This document shows, piece by piece, positions 25,605 through 33,679 of a DNA stretch of 64,000 nt. Source of the stretch: Clostridia bacterium (lineage in GTDB: Bacteria; Bacillota_A; Clostridia; Christensenellales; Aristaeellaceae); the NCBI GenBank assembly GCA_017525805.1, contig JAFXSH010000027.1:46765-110764 (forward strand), in the 5' to 3' direction. The notes below the pieces were generated by a model that was given only the letters and a program-made list of their open reading frames with translations, made no database searches and had not been told where the DNA came from. Both the position numbers and the translations under genes were made by a program. Each line of letters opens with the position of its first letter. Positions within the stretch are counted from its first letter, which is position 1.

Positions 25605-26324
25605 ATGTTTGGATTCGGAACGATCATCAACACTGCGGCCATTGTACTGGGCGGGTTCACCGGGCATTTTTTCGGAAAGCTGCTCAAGGAACGGCATCAA
25701 TCCTCCCTGACCGCCGCCTGCGGCGTCAGCGTTCTGTTTATCGGCATCGCCGGGGCCATGCAGGGCATGCTGACGGTCAGCGAGGGCGTTATCACCAGCG
25801 GTCAGGCCATGCTGGTTACGGTCTGTCTGGCCCTGGGCGCGTTTATTGGCGAAGCGGTCAATATTGAAGGCTGGTTTGAGCGTTTTGGGGAATGGCTGAA
25901 GCGGAAAACCGGAAACGCCAAAGACAAAGATTTCGTCAATGCCTTTGTCACCGCCTCCCTGACGGTATGCATCGGCGCTATGGCCATTGTGGGCGCTATC
26001 CAGGACGGCATTTTGGGCGACTGGTCTATCCTGGCCACAAAGGCGGTTTTGGACTTCATCATTATCATGGTCATGACCTGCTCGCTGGGAAAGGGCGCAG
26101 GGTTTTCGTCCATTCCGGTGCTGGTCTTTGAAGGCTTGATCACCGTTTTTGCTTCTTTTTTGAAGCCCGTCATGACGGATCTGGCCATGCAGTATCTATC
26201 CCTGATCGGCTCCATCTTAATCTTCTGCGTGGGCTTGAATTTGGTCTGGGGAAAGAAAATCCGGGTGGCGAACCTGCTGCCCGCCGTTGTGTTCGCGGTG
26301 ATCGCGGCGTTTATTCCCATTTGA
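25605..26324 (+). CDS. DUF554 family membrane protein
   Basis: This protein has 239 residues and about six hydrophobic segments. It starts FGFGTIINTAAIVLGGFTGHFFG and contains GQAMLVTVCLALGAFIGE and TVCIGAMAIVGAIQDG, the pattern of the YdfK/DUF554 family. The function of that family is not established; a transporter role has been suggested. It is 21 nt upstream of purD and on the same strand, so it may drive or share the purD-purL transcript. Confidence 0.85.
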   Translation: MFGFGTIINTAAIVLGGFTGHFFGKLLKERHQSSLTAACGVSVLFIGIAGAMQGMLTVSEGVITSGQAMLVTVCLALGAFIGEAVNIEGWFERFGEWLKRKTGNAKDKDFVNAFVTASLTVCIGAMAIVGAIQDGILGDWSILATKAVLDFIIIMVMTCSLGKGAGFSSIPVLVFEGLITVFASFLKPVMTDLAMQYLSLIGSILIFCVGLNLVWGKKIRVANLLPAVVFAVIAAFIPI

Positions 26325-26345
26325 TTTTTCAAAAGGAGGCACTTC

Positions 26346-27617
26346 ATGAACATTCTGGTCGTCGGCTCCGGCGGGCGGGAACACGCCCTCATTAAATCCC
26401 TGAAAAAAAATCCCGAAGCAGAAACCATTTACGCCCTCCCCGGAAACGGCGGCATAGCGAAGGACGCGGTGTGCGTGCCCATCGGGGCCAAGGAAATTGA
26501 CGAGATCGTGGATTTCGCGGTGATCAAAAATATTGATTTCGCCGTGGTGGCACCGGACAATCCCCTGGCTTTAGGCGCGGTGGACGCCCTGGAGGACGCG
26601 GGCATCCCCTCCTTCGGCCCCACCAAAGCTGCCGCCCGCATTGAGGCCAGCAAGGTCTTTGCCAAGGAACTGATGAAGAAATACGGCATCCCCACCGCCG
26701 CTTACCAAGTGTTCACCGACCCGGACGCGGCGAAAGTGTACCTTAAAACCGCCCCCCTGCCCGCCGTCATCAAGGCGGACGGCCTGGCCCTGGGCAAAGG
26801 CGTCATCATCGCCCAGACTTTGGAAGAAGCGGAACAGGCGGTTTTCGACATGATGGAAAACAAGGTGTTCGGCGACAGCGGCAGCCGGGTGGTCATTGAG
26901 GAATTCTTAGAAGGGCCGGAGGTGTCCGTCCTGGCCTTTACGGACGGCAAAACCGTCAAACCCATGGTTTCTTCCATGGATCACAAGCGGGCTTTGGACG
27001 GCGACCAGGGATTAAATACCGGCGGCATGGGCACCATCGCGCCCAACCCTTATTACACGCCCGAAGTAGCGGAACGCTGCATGAATGAAATCTTCCTGCC
27101 CACCATCCGCGCCATGGCAAACGAGGGCTGCCCCTTCAAGGGCTGCCTATATTTCGGCCTGATGGTGACGAAAAACGGCCCCAAAGTGATCGAATACAAC
27201 TGCCGTTTCGGCGACCCGGAAACCCAGGTGGTGCTTCCTCTTTTGAAGTCCGATCTGCTCACGATCATGCAGGCAGTGCGCAATGAAACCCTGGCTTCCT
27301 GCCCCGTGGAGTTTTCTTCCGGCGCGGCCTGCTGCGTGGTCATGGCCTCCAAAGGCTATCCCCAGCATTACGAAAAGGGCTTCCCCATTACTCTGACCCC
27401 CGACACCGACGAAATCACCACCTACGTTGCCGGGGCGAAACTCGGCGAAAAGGGCGAACTGCTCACCAACGGGGGCCGGGTGCTGGGCGTGACCGCCACG
27501 GCGGATGACCTGAAAACCGCTATTGAAAAAGCCTACGACGCCGTGGAAAAAACACACTTTGAAAACGCTTTTTTCCGCCGCGACATCGGCCAGAGGGCCA
27601 TGAAGAAGGAGGGATAA
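26346..27617 (+). CDS. purD: Phosphoribosylamine-glycine ligase
   Basis: PurD joins glycine to phosphoribosylamine with ATP. The ATP-grasp protein (423 residues) starts NILVVGSGGREHAL and contains the signature RFGDPETQVVLPLL near 285. AAAGGAGG precedes the ATG. It is followed by purL after 3 nt. These two steps belong to the purE-purH operon functionally but are separated from it by about 3.5 kb. Confidence 0.96.
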   Translation: MNILVVGSGGREHALIKSLKKNPEAETIYALPGNGGIAKDAVCVPIGAKEIDEIVDFAVIKNIDFAVVAPDNPLALGAVDALEDAGIPSFGPTKAAARIEASKVFAKELMKKYGIPTAAYQVFTDPDAAKVYLKTAPLPAVIKADGLALGKGVIIAQTLEEAEQAVFDMMENKVFGDSGSRVVIEEFLEGPEVSVLAFTDGKTVKPMVSSMDHKRALDGDQGLNTGGMGTIAPNPYYTPEVAERCMNEIFLPTIRAMANEGCPFKGCLYFGLMVTKNGPKVIEYNCRFGDPETQVVLPLLKSDLLTIMQAVRNETLASCPVEFSSGAACCVVMASKGYPQHYEKGFPITLTPDTDEITTYVAGAKLGEKGELLTNGGRVLGVTATADDLKTAIEKAYDAVEKTHFENAFFRRDIGQRAMKKEG

Positions 27618-27620
27618 AGC

Positions 27621-30600
27621 ATGGTTTATCGCGTTTATGTGGAAAAAAAGCCGGGGCTGGATCACGAGGCCCAGAGCTTAAAAAACGACTTGGTCAATCT
27701 GTTGGGCATCGAAGCGATTGAAAACCTGCGGATGCTGAACCGGTACGACGTGGAGGGCATTGATGAAGCCCTGTTTGAAACCGCCAAAACCGCCGTATTT
27801 TCCGAACCGCCCCTGGACAACATTTCGGAAGCCCTTCCCGAAGCGGGCGGCGCTTCCGTGTTCGCCGTGGAATACCTGCCCGGCCAGTTTGACCAGCGGG
27901 CGGACAGCGCGGCCCAGTGCATCCAGCTCATTTCCCAGGGAGAGCGCCCCATCGTGCGCTCCGCCAAGCTGTATTTGCTGTACGGCGCTTTGACGGAAGC
28001 GGACAAGGAAAAAATCAAAAAATATGTGATCAACCCCGTGGAGAGCCGGGAAGCGTCCCTGACCCCCTTCGACACCCTGAAAACGGCCTACGACGCGCCG
28101 CCCATGGTAGAAACGCTGCATGATTTCCTGTCCTTGGACGAAGCGGGCCTGCAGGCCTTTGTGAAAAAATACGGCCTGGCCATGGACAGGGACGATTTAA
28201 AATTCTGCCAGGACTATTTCAAGGCCGAAAACCGCTGGCCGACGCTTACGGAAATTCGCATGCTGGACACCTATTGGAGCGACCATTGCCGCCACACCAC
28301 CTTCCTGACCCATTTGAAGGACGTGCGGATCGACGATCCGGCGGCGCAAAAGACCTACGAACGGTATCTGCAAGTCCGAGAAGAGCTGAAAATCAAAAAG
28401 CCCGTCACCCTCATGGACATGGCCACCATCGGGGCCAAGTACCTGAAAAAGCAGGGGCTTTTGGATAAGCTGGACGAATCCGAAGAAATCAACGCCTGCA
28501 CGGTAAAGATCGACGTGCGGACGGAGAACGGCCCCGAAAAGTGGCTGCTGCTGTTCAAAAACGAGACCCACAACCACCCCACGGAAATCGAGCCTTTCGG
28601 CGGCGCGGCCACCTGCATCGGCGGGGCCATCCGGGACCCGCTCTCCGGCCGGGCCTATGTGTACGCCGCTATGCGCGTCACCGGCGCGGCTGACCCCACC
28701 GTGCCCCTTTCCGAAACCCTGCCCGGCAAGCTGCCCCAGCGCAAGATCGTCACCACCGCCGCCGCCGGCTATTCTTCCTACGGCAACCAGATCGGCCTGG
28801 CCACCGGTGAAGTGCATGAATTGTACCATCCCGGCTACGCCGCCAAGCGCATGGAGATCGGCGCGGTCATCGCCGCCGCTCCGGCGGATAACGTGCGGCG
28901 GGAAGTGCCCGCCCCCGGCGACATCATCATCCTGCTGGGCGGACGCACAGGGCGCGACGGCTGCGGCGGGGCCACCGGTTCTTCCAAAGCCCACACGGTG
29001 CAGTCCATCGACACCTGCGGCGCGGAAGTCCAGAAAGGCAACGCGCCGGAGGAACGCAAGCTCCAGCGCCTGTTCCGTTCTCCCGCCGCCTCCAAGCTCA
29101 TCAAGCGCTGCAACGATTTCGGCGCGGGCGGCGTGTCCGTGGCCATCGGCGAACTGGCGGATGGCATCGCCATTGATCTTGATAAAGTACCCAAAAAATA
29201 TGAAGGTTTGGACGGCACAGAATTAGCCATTTCCGAAAGCCAGGAGCGCATGGCTGTGGTGGTAGCCCCCGAGGACGCGGACAAGTTCATCGCTCTGGCC
29301 GACGCTGAAAACTTGGAAGCCACCATTGTGGCCGTGGTGCAGGCCGAGCCCCGGCTCACCATGAAGTGGCGGGGCGAAACGATCGTCAATATCTCCCGCG
29401 CTTTCCTCAATTCCAACGGCGCGCCCAAGGAAACCACGGCCCACGTGCAAGCGCCCGTGCTGGAAAACAATTGCAAGCCCACAGGTTTTTCCTCCGGTTA
29501 TAAGAATTTGGCAAACGACCTGAACGTGTGCTCTCAGCGGGGATTAAGCGAACGTTTTGATTCCACCATCGGCGCGGGCACGGTGCTCATGCCCTTCGGC
29601 GGAAAGAACCAGCTGACCCCCATTCAGGCCATGGCGCACAAGATTTCCCGGGAGCAGGGCGACACCGATACCGTGTCCTTCATGGCCTGGGGCTGCGACC
29701 CCTATACCATGGAAGCCAGTCCCTACCGGGGCGCCTACCTGGCGGTGGCCCAGTCCGTAGCGAAGCTCATCGCCAGCGGCGCGGAACTCAAGGACGTTTA
29801 CCTCACCTTCCAGGAATATTTTGAAAAGCCCCAAGGCAAGCCCGACCGCTGGGGCAAGCCCCTGGCCGCCCTGCTGGGCGCTTTGCAGGCTCAGTGGGAT
29901 TTGGGCTGCGGAGCCATCGGCGGCAAGGACAGTATGAGCGGCACCTTTGAAAACTTGGACGTGCCCCCCACCCTGGTTTCCTTCGCCGTCACCACCGGAA
30001 AGATCAATGAAGTACGCTCCCCCGAATTCAAAGACGCGGGACACAAAACGGTCCTCCTGGCCCCTGCTTACGACCAAAACGGCCTGCCGGAAAAAGAATC
30101 CTTCCGGGCCCTGCTTTCCCAGGTGCATGACCTACTGCAAACCAAAAAAGCCCTGTCCGTCTGGGCCGTCGAAAGGGGCGGCGTGGCGGAAGGTATCCTG
30201 AAAATGGCCCTGGGAAACGGCTTGGGCTTCACCTTTGACGAGAATCTTTCCCTGGAACTGCTCTTCCGCAAACAGTACGGTGCCTTCATCCTGGAACTCA
30301 GCGAGGACGCGAACATCGGCGTACCCCTGGGCCGTACCACGGACAAAGGGCTTTTCACCTGGCAAAATGAAAGCCTGTCCCTTTCCGAGCTTTCCCGCAT
30401 TTACGAAGCCCGGCTGGAAAACGTGTTTCCCGCCACCGTGCCGGGAAAACATGAAATCCCCGTCATCACCGCCCAAAGCAGGCCCGTGGTCCGGCCCAAA
30501 GCGTCCATTGCCGTGCCCCGGGTGCTGATCCCCGTGTTCCCCGGCACCAACTGCGAATACGATTCCCTGAAAGCCGTTGAAAAAGCCGGTCTCAAGGGCG

Positions 30601-31310
30601 AAATTTTGGTGCTGAACAACCTTTCCGCCCAGGGTGTTTCCGATTCGGTGGAGCGCTTTGCCAAAGCCCTCAAAAACGCCCAAATCGTGTTCATCCCCGG
30701 CGGTTTCTCCGGCGGCGACGAGCCGGACGGCAGCGGCAAATTCATCACCGCTTTCTTCCGCAGCGCGGCGGTGATGGACGGCGTACATGAGCTGCTGGAT
30801 CATCGGGACGGCCTCATGCTGGGCATCTGCAACGGCTTCCAGGCGCTCATCAAGCTTGGCCTCGTGCCCTACGGAAAGATCACCGCGCCCAGCGCAAGCG
30901 CGCCCACCCTGACCTACAACACCATTGGCCGCCACCAGAGCCGCCTGGTACGCACGCGGGTGGCCTCCAATAACTCCCCCTGGCTCATGGAAACGAAGCC
31001 CGGCGATTTTTTCACCGTGCCCATCAGCCACGGAGAAGGCCGGTTCCTGTGCTCTCCCGACGTGCTGCAAACGCTGATCGAAAACGGTCAAGTCGCCACC
31101 CAGTATGTGGATTTGGACGGCCAGCCTACCGACGATATTCTCTTTAATCCCAACGGCTCCATTGCCGCCATCGAGGGCATCCTTTCCCCGGATGGCAGGG
31201 TCCTGGGCAAAATGGGCCACAGCGAACGCGTAGATTCCGGTTTGTATCAGAATGTACCCGGCAACTACGATATGGGCCTGTTCCGCAGCGCGAAGAAATA
31301 TTTCGGCTGA
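27621..31310 (+). CDS. purL: FGAM synthase, single-chain type
   Basis: PurL converts FGAR to FGAM using glutamine and ATP. The 1229-residue protein combines a PurS-like N-terminus, two PurM-like halves (DTYWSDHCRHTTF near 210, KNETHNHPTEIEPFGGAAT near 310) and a C-terminal class I glutaminase with nucleophile Cys in GICNGFQAL and PISHGEGRF. It therefore replaces separate purS, purQ and purL genes. Length is normal for the Clostridial single-chain form. A strong terminator follows the stop. Confidence 0.96.
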   Translation: MVYRVYVEKKPGLDHEAQSLKNDLVNLLGIEAIENLRMLNRYDVEGIDEALFETAKTAVFSEPPLDNISEALPEAGGASVFAVEYLPGQFDQRADSAAQCIQLISQGERPIVRSAKLYLLYGALTEADKEKIKKYVINPVESREASLTPFDTLKTAYDAPPMVETLHDFLSLDEAGLQAFVKKYGLAMDRDDLKFCQDYFKAENRWPTLTEIRMLDTYWSDHCRHTTFLTHLKDVRIDDPAAQKTYERYLQVREELKIKKPVTLMDMATIGAKYLKKQGLLDKLDESEEINACTVKIDVRTENGPEKWLLLFKNETHNHPTEIEPFGGAATCIGGAIRDPLSGRAYVYAAMRVTGAADPTVPLSETLPGKLPQRKIVTTAAAGYSSYGNQIGLATGEVHELYHPGYAAKRMEIGAVIAAAPADNVRREVPAPGDIIILLGGRTGRDGCGGATGSSKAHTVQSIDTCGAEVQKGNAPEERKLQRLFRSPAASKLIKRCNDFGAGGVSVAIGELADGIAIDLDKVPKKYEGLDGTELAISESQERMAVVVAPEDADKFIALADAENLEATIVAVVQAEPRLTMKWRGETIVNISRAFLNSNGAPKETTAHVQAPVLENNCKPTGFSSGYKNLANDLNVCSQRGLSERFDSTIGAGTVLMPFGGKNQLTPIQAMAHKISREQGDTDTVSFMAWGCDPYTMEASPYRGAYLAVAQSVAKLIASGAELKDVYLTFQEYFEKPQGKPDRWGKPLAALLGALQAQWDLGCGAIGGKDSMSGTFENLDVPPTLVSFAVTTGKINEVRSPEFKDAGHKTVLLAPAYDQNGLPEKESFRALLSQVHDLLQTKKALSVWAVERGGVAEGILKMALGNGLGFTFDENLSLELLFRKQYGAFILELSEDANIGVPLGRTTDKGLFTWQNESLSLSELSRIYEARLENVFPATVPGKHEIPVITAQSRPVVRPKASIAVPRVLIPVFPGTNCEYDSLKAVEKAGLKGEILVLNNLSAQGVSDSVERFAKALKNAQIVFIPGGFSGGDEPDGSGKFITAFFRSAAVMDGVHELLDHRDGLMLGICNGFQALIKLGLVPYGKITAPSASAPTLTYNTIGRHQSRLVRTRVASNNSPWLMETKPGDFFTVPISHGEGRFLCSPDVLQTLIENGQVATQYVDLDGQPTDDILFNPNGSIAAIEGILSPDGRVLGKMGHSERVDSGLYQNVPGNYDMGLFRSAKKYFG

Positions 31311-31327
31311 TAAACGGATCATTCACC

Positions 31328-31357
31328 GGCTGCCGCACAGCGCGGCAGCCTTTTTTG
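31328..31357 (+). terminator. purL terminator
   Basis: Perfect 9-bp stem GGCTGCCGC/GCGGCAGCC (31328-31336 and 31342-31350) with a 5-nt loop is followed by six T. It lies 18 bp after the purL stop. Confidence 0.92.
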
Positions 31358-31360
31358 CGC

Positions 31361-31393
31361 AAAAAACGGGAACGCCGTGCAAACAGCGTTCCC
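31361..31393 (-). terminator. Terminator of the phosphatase operon
   Basis: Stem GGGAACGC/GCGTTCCC (31368-31375 and 31386-31393) is followed on the minus strand by G and six T. It faces the purL terminator and ends the MATE-GNAT-phosphatase transcript. Confidence 0.8.
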
Positions 31394-31414
31394 GGGATGG
31401 ACTGTGCCGTTATA

Positions 31415-31490
31415 CTATTCTCAATCTAAAATTATCATCTTTGGGTGTCTTTTCCGCCCCAAATTTGATAATCTTTTATACTGAGAATAG
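31415..31490. repeat. Long imperfect AT-rich inverted repeat
   Basis: Arms of about 31-34 bp, starting CTATTCTCAATCTAAAA at 31415 and ending TTATACTGAGAATAG at 31490, pair imperfectly around a central TGTCTTTTCCG. Both strands would fold the same way. It sits 1 bp after the phosphatase stop and before the terminator, and is much more AT-rich than its surroundings. It may be a MITE-like remnant or an mRNA 3' stabiliser. Confidence 0.5.
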
Positions 31491-31491
31491 A

Positions 31492-33102
31492 TTATTCGGC
31501 AAGAGCGGCGTTTCCTTTGTAGTGGAAGCAGAGCATGGTGATATCGTCAAACTGCGGCGCGTCGCCCACAAAGCCGTCCACCGCGCGCCGGACGTTTTTG
31601 ATGGTTTCCTCCGCGGACAGCGAAACGTTATGGTTCAGGGCCTCCAGCATACGGTTCGAGCCAAAGAGCTGGTTTTGGGCGTCCGTTGCCTCGGGTACGC
31701 CGTCCGTATAGACGAACAGGCTGTCGCCGGGATGCAGCTCAAAGGAATGCTCCCGGAAACGGGCGCCCTCGAAAACGGCCAGGGCAACAGAATGACGGTA
31801 TACCACCAGCTCATATTGACCATCCTTGCGCCGGATCGCGGGATGCTCATGACCCGCGTTGACGGCCAGCCCGCGGCCGGTGGAGATTTCGATGATCGCC
31901 ACCCATACGGTCACGAAGAGCTGCGCCTCGTTGCCCTCGCACAGCTGCTCGTTTACGTTCTTCAAAATTTCCGCCGGACTGTCGCCTTGCTGAGCGCGGT
32001 TCTTGATCAGCGTTTTGGCAATGACCATGAACAGCGCGGCGGGCACGCCTTTGCCGGAAACGTCCGCCATGACCAGGCAGATATGGTCGTCGTCGATCAG
32101 GAAGAAATCATAGAAATCGCCGCCCACTTCCTTGGCGGGGTCCATGGAGGCGTACAGGTCAAATTCTTGGCGTTCCGGGAAAGGCGGGAAAATGCGGGGC
32201 AGCATGTCCGCCTGAATCTGCGTGGCCACGTTGAGCTCCGCGCCGATGCGCTCCTTTTCCGCCGTGATTCTCTGGATGTTGTCGATATACTGGACGATAT
32301 CGTGCTCCATCGTGTCGATGGATTCCGCCAGATCCTGAATTTCATCCTTGGTTTGGATGCCCGTAAGGGAGGTGGTGGTCTGCGTATCGTTCCGCGCGAA
32401 CTCCGTAACGTTTCCGCGAATTCGCATCAGCGGCCCGATGAAATTCCTGCGCATGAAGCCCCAGTACGCGATACTGAACAGCGCCAGAACACCCACGGAG
32501 ATCAGCACCATTCTGAAAATATAGCTGTACAGCGTGGACAGGATCACTTCCATCCAAACGTCCACCAGCAGCAGCGCCACCACCTTGCCCTGGCTGTCGA
32601 TGATGGGCAGCATGCTCGACGTGAGATAACCGTACTTTGCAGAATGGCGGACGAGGTAGCTTTCCGGCTTCTTCCCTTCGGTATAGGCCGCCCACACCTC
32701 GTCAAAATGGGAGGAAACCGGATCGGTTTCTCCGATGGGCGTGCCGGAGGAATCAAAGACGTAGCGCAGCGTTTGATCCTCGTAGACGGTGACGATGTAA
32801 ATAAAGGCTGCGCCGGAAATCTGTTCCACGTCCTTTAAGTAATCCGCGATTTCCGCGTAATGCTCGTCTTCGGTCCAGGTCTGCGCGTAGTAGCCCACCT
32901 TGTCATGGTCGATGTGATCCAAAATGATGTTCCCGATCACATAGCCGTTGTCGTTATAGAGCTTCCTGATCGCGCCGTCGTACTGGTAATACCCGCTGAT
33001 CGTGGAGATCACGCAGATCAGGAGGGTCATCAGAATAATGCTCACCAGCAGCTTCTTGCTGATGCCAAATCGCTTGCCGCCGGTTTTTTTCTCCTTATTC
33101 AC
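31492..33102 (-). CDS. Membrane RsbU/SpoIIE-type serine phosphatase with sensor and HAMP domains
   Basis: Counting from the ATG at 33108, the protein has a transmembrane helix at about 19-39, an extracytoplasmic sensor region (45-195), a second helix (199-218), a HAMP-like linker with coiled coil (219-300) and a PP2C/SpoIIE domain (315-530). The metal-binding aspartates are present in GGDFYDFF (329-336), ADVSGKG (348-354) and FDDITM. Such enzymes dephosphorylate STAS-domain antagonists in partner-switch pathways. GGAGG abuts the ATG, so the GTG two codons later (33102) is the likelier start. It overlaps the GNAT gene and follows the MATE-GHKL gene. No STAS gene lies in the window. Confidence 0.88.
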   Translation of the reverse strand: MNKEKKTGGKRFGISKKLLVSIILMTLLICVISTISGYYQYDGAIRKLYNDNGYVIGNIILDHIDHDKVGYYAQTWTEDEHYAEIADYLKDVEQISGAAFIYIVTVYEDQTLRYVFDSSGTPIGETDPVSSHFDEVWAAYTEGKKPESYLVRHSAKYGYLTSSMLPIIDSQGKVVALLLVDVWMEVILSTLYSYIFRMVLISVGVLALFSIAYWGFMRRNFIGPLMRIRGNVTEFARNDTQTTTSLTGIQTKDEIQDLAESIDTMEHDIVQYIDNIQRITAEKERIGAELNVATQIQADMLPRIFPPFPERQEFDLYASMDPAKEVGGDFYDFFLIDDDHICLVMADVSGKGVPAALFMVIAKTLIKNRAQQGDSPAEILKNVNEQLCEGNEAQLFVTVWVAIIEISTGRGLAVNAGHEHPAIRRKDGQYELVVYRHSVALAVFEGARFREHSFELHPGDSLFVYTDGVPEATDAQNQLFGSNRMLEALNHNVSLSAEETIKNVRRAVDGFVGDAPQFDDITMLCFHYKGNAALAE

Positions 33103-33679
33103 GGCCATCCTCCAGGTTCTTTACATAGAATACCGCATCGCAGATGCAGTGGTTCCGGTTGCAGTAAGGGCAATACAGGGTCATCTCCTCCCAGGGCCGA
33201 AAGATTTCCGCGATGGCGGAAAAGCCGGTATCGTGGAAGATTTTCTTCATGGGCACCTTTTGATCCGGGGAACGCATGGCCGTGGCCAGGATCATTTTCG
33301 CGCCGCGTTCCCGAAGCACAGGCTCCAGCTTGCGAACAAAGGAGGAGCATATGCCGTGGCGCTGGTACGCCTTTTCCGTACTCGACAGCTTGTAGACGCC
33401 CATGAGCGCGTCTCCGTCGTACTTGCGCAGGGGCTCCGGCTTCTCCTTCACGTGCATGATTTCCAGCGCCTCGTCCAGCCCGGCCAGGAACGCGTAAAAG
33501 TAGGAAATGACCTCGTTGTTCCTCTCTTCGTCCGTCACCACATAGAACAGGTTCCTGTCGCCGTGAATGCACGCTTCCAGTTCTTCCAGCGAATAATAAT
33601 CCTGCGCCAGATACTCGTCCGTCAGTCGTTTGATCGCCGGCAGATCACGGTCCTCTGCTTTTCGCGTTTCAAGCTTCAT
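33095..33679 (-). CDS. GNAT-like acetyltransferase with C-terminal Cys/His cluster
   Basis: This 194-residue protein has a GNAT-like core (KAYQRHGICSSFVRKLEP matches the acetyl-CoA loop) and then an unusual tail with CPYCNRNHCIC, which could bind a metal. Its start overlaps the MATE-GHKL gene by 11 nt (GAGGG 8 nt upstream) and its end overlaps the phosphatase start, so all three are translationally coupled. This coupling suggests it modifies or senses something in the same pathway. The substrate is unknown. Confidence 0.7.
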   Translation of the reverse strand: MKLETRKAEDRDLPAIKRLTDEYLAQDYYSLEELEACIHGDRNLFYVVTDEERNNEVISYFYAFLAGLDEALEIMHVKEKPEPLRKYDGDALMGVYKLSSTEKAYQRHGICSSFVRKLEPVLRERGAKMILATAMRSPDQKVPMKKIFHDTGFSAIAEIFRPWEEMTLYCPYCNRNHCICDAVFYVKNLEDGRE

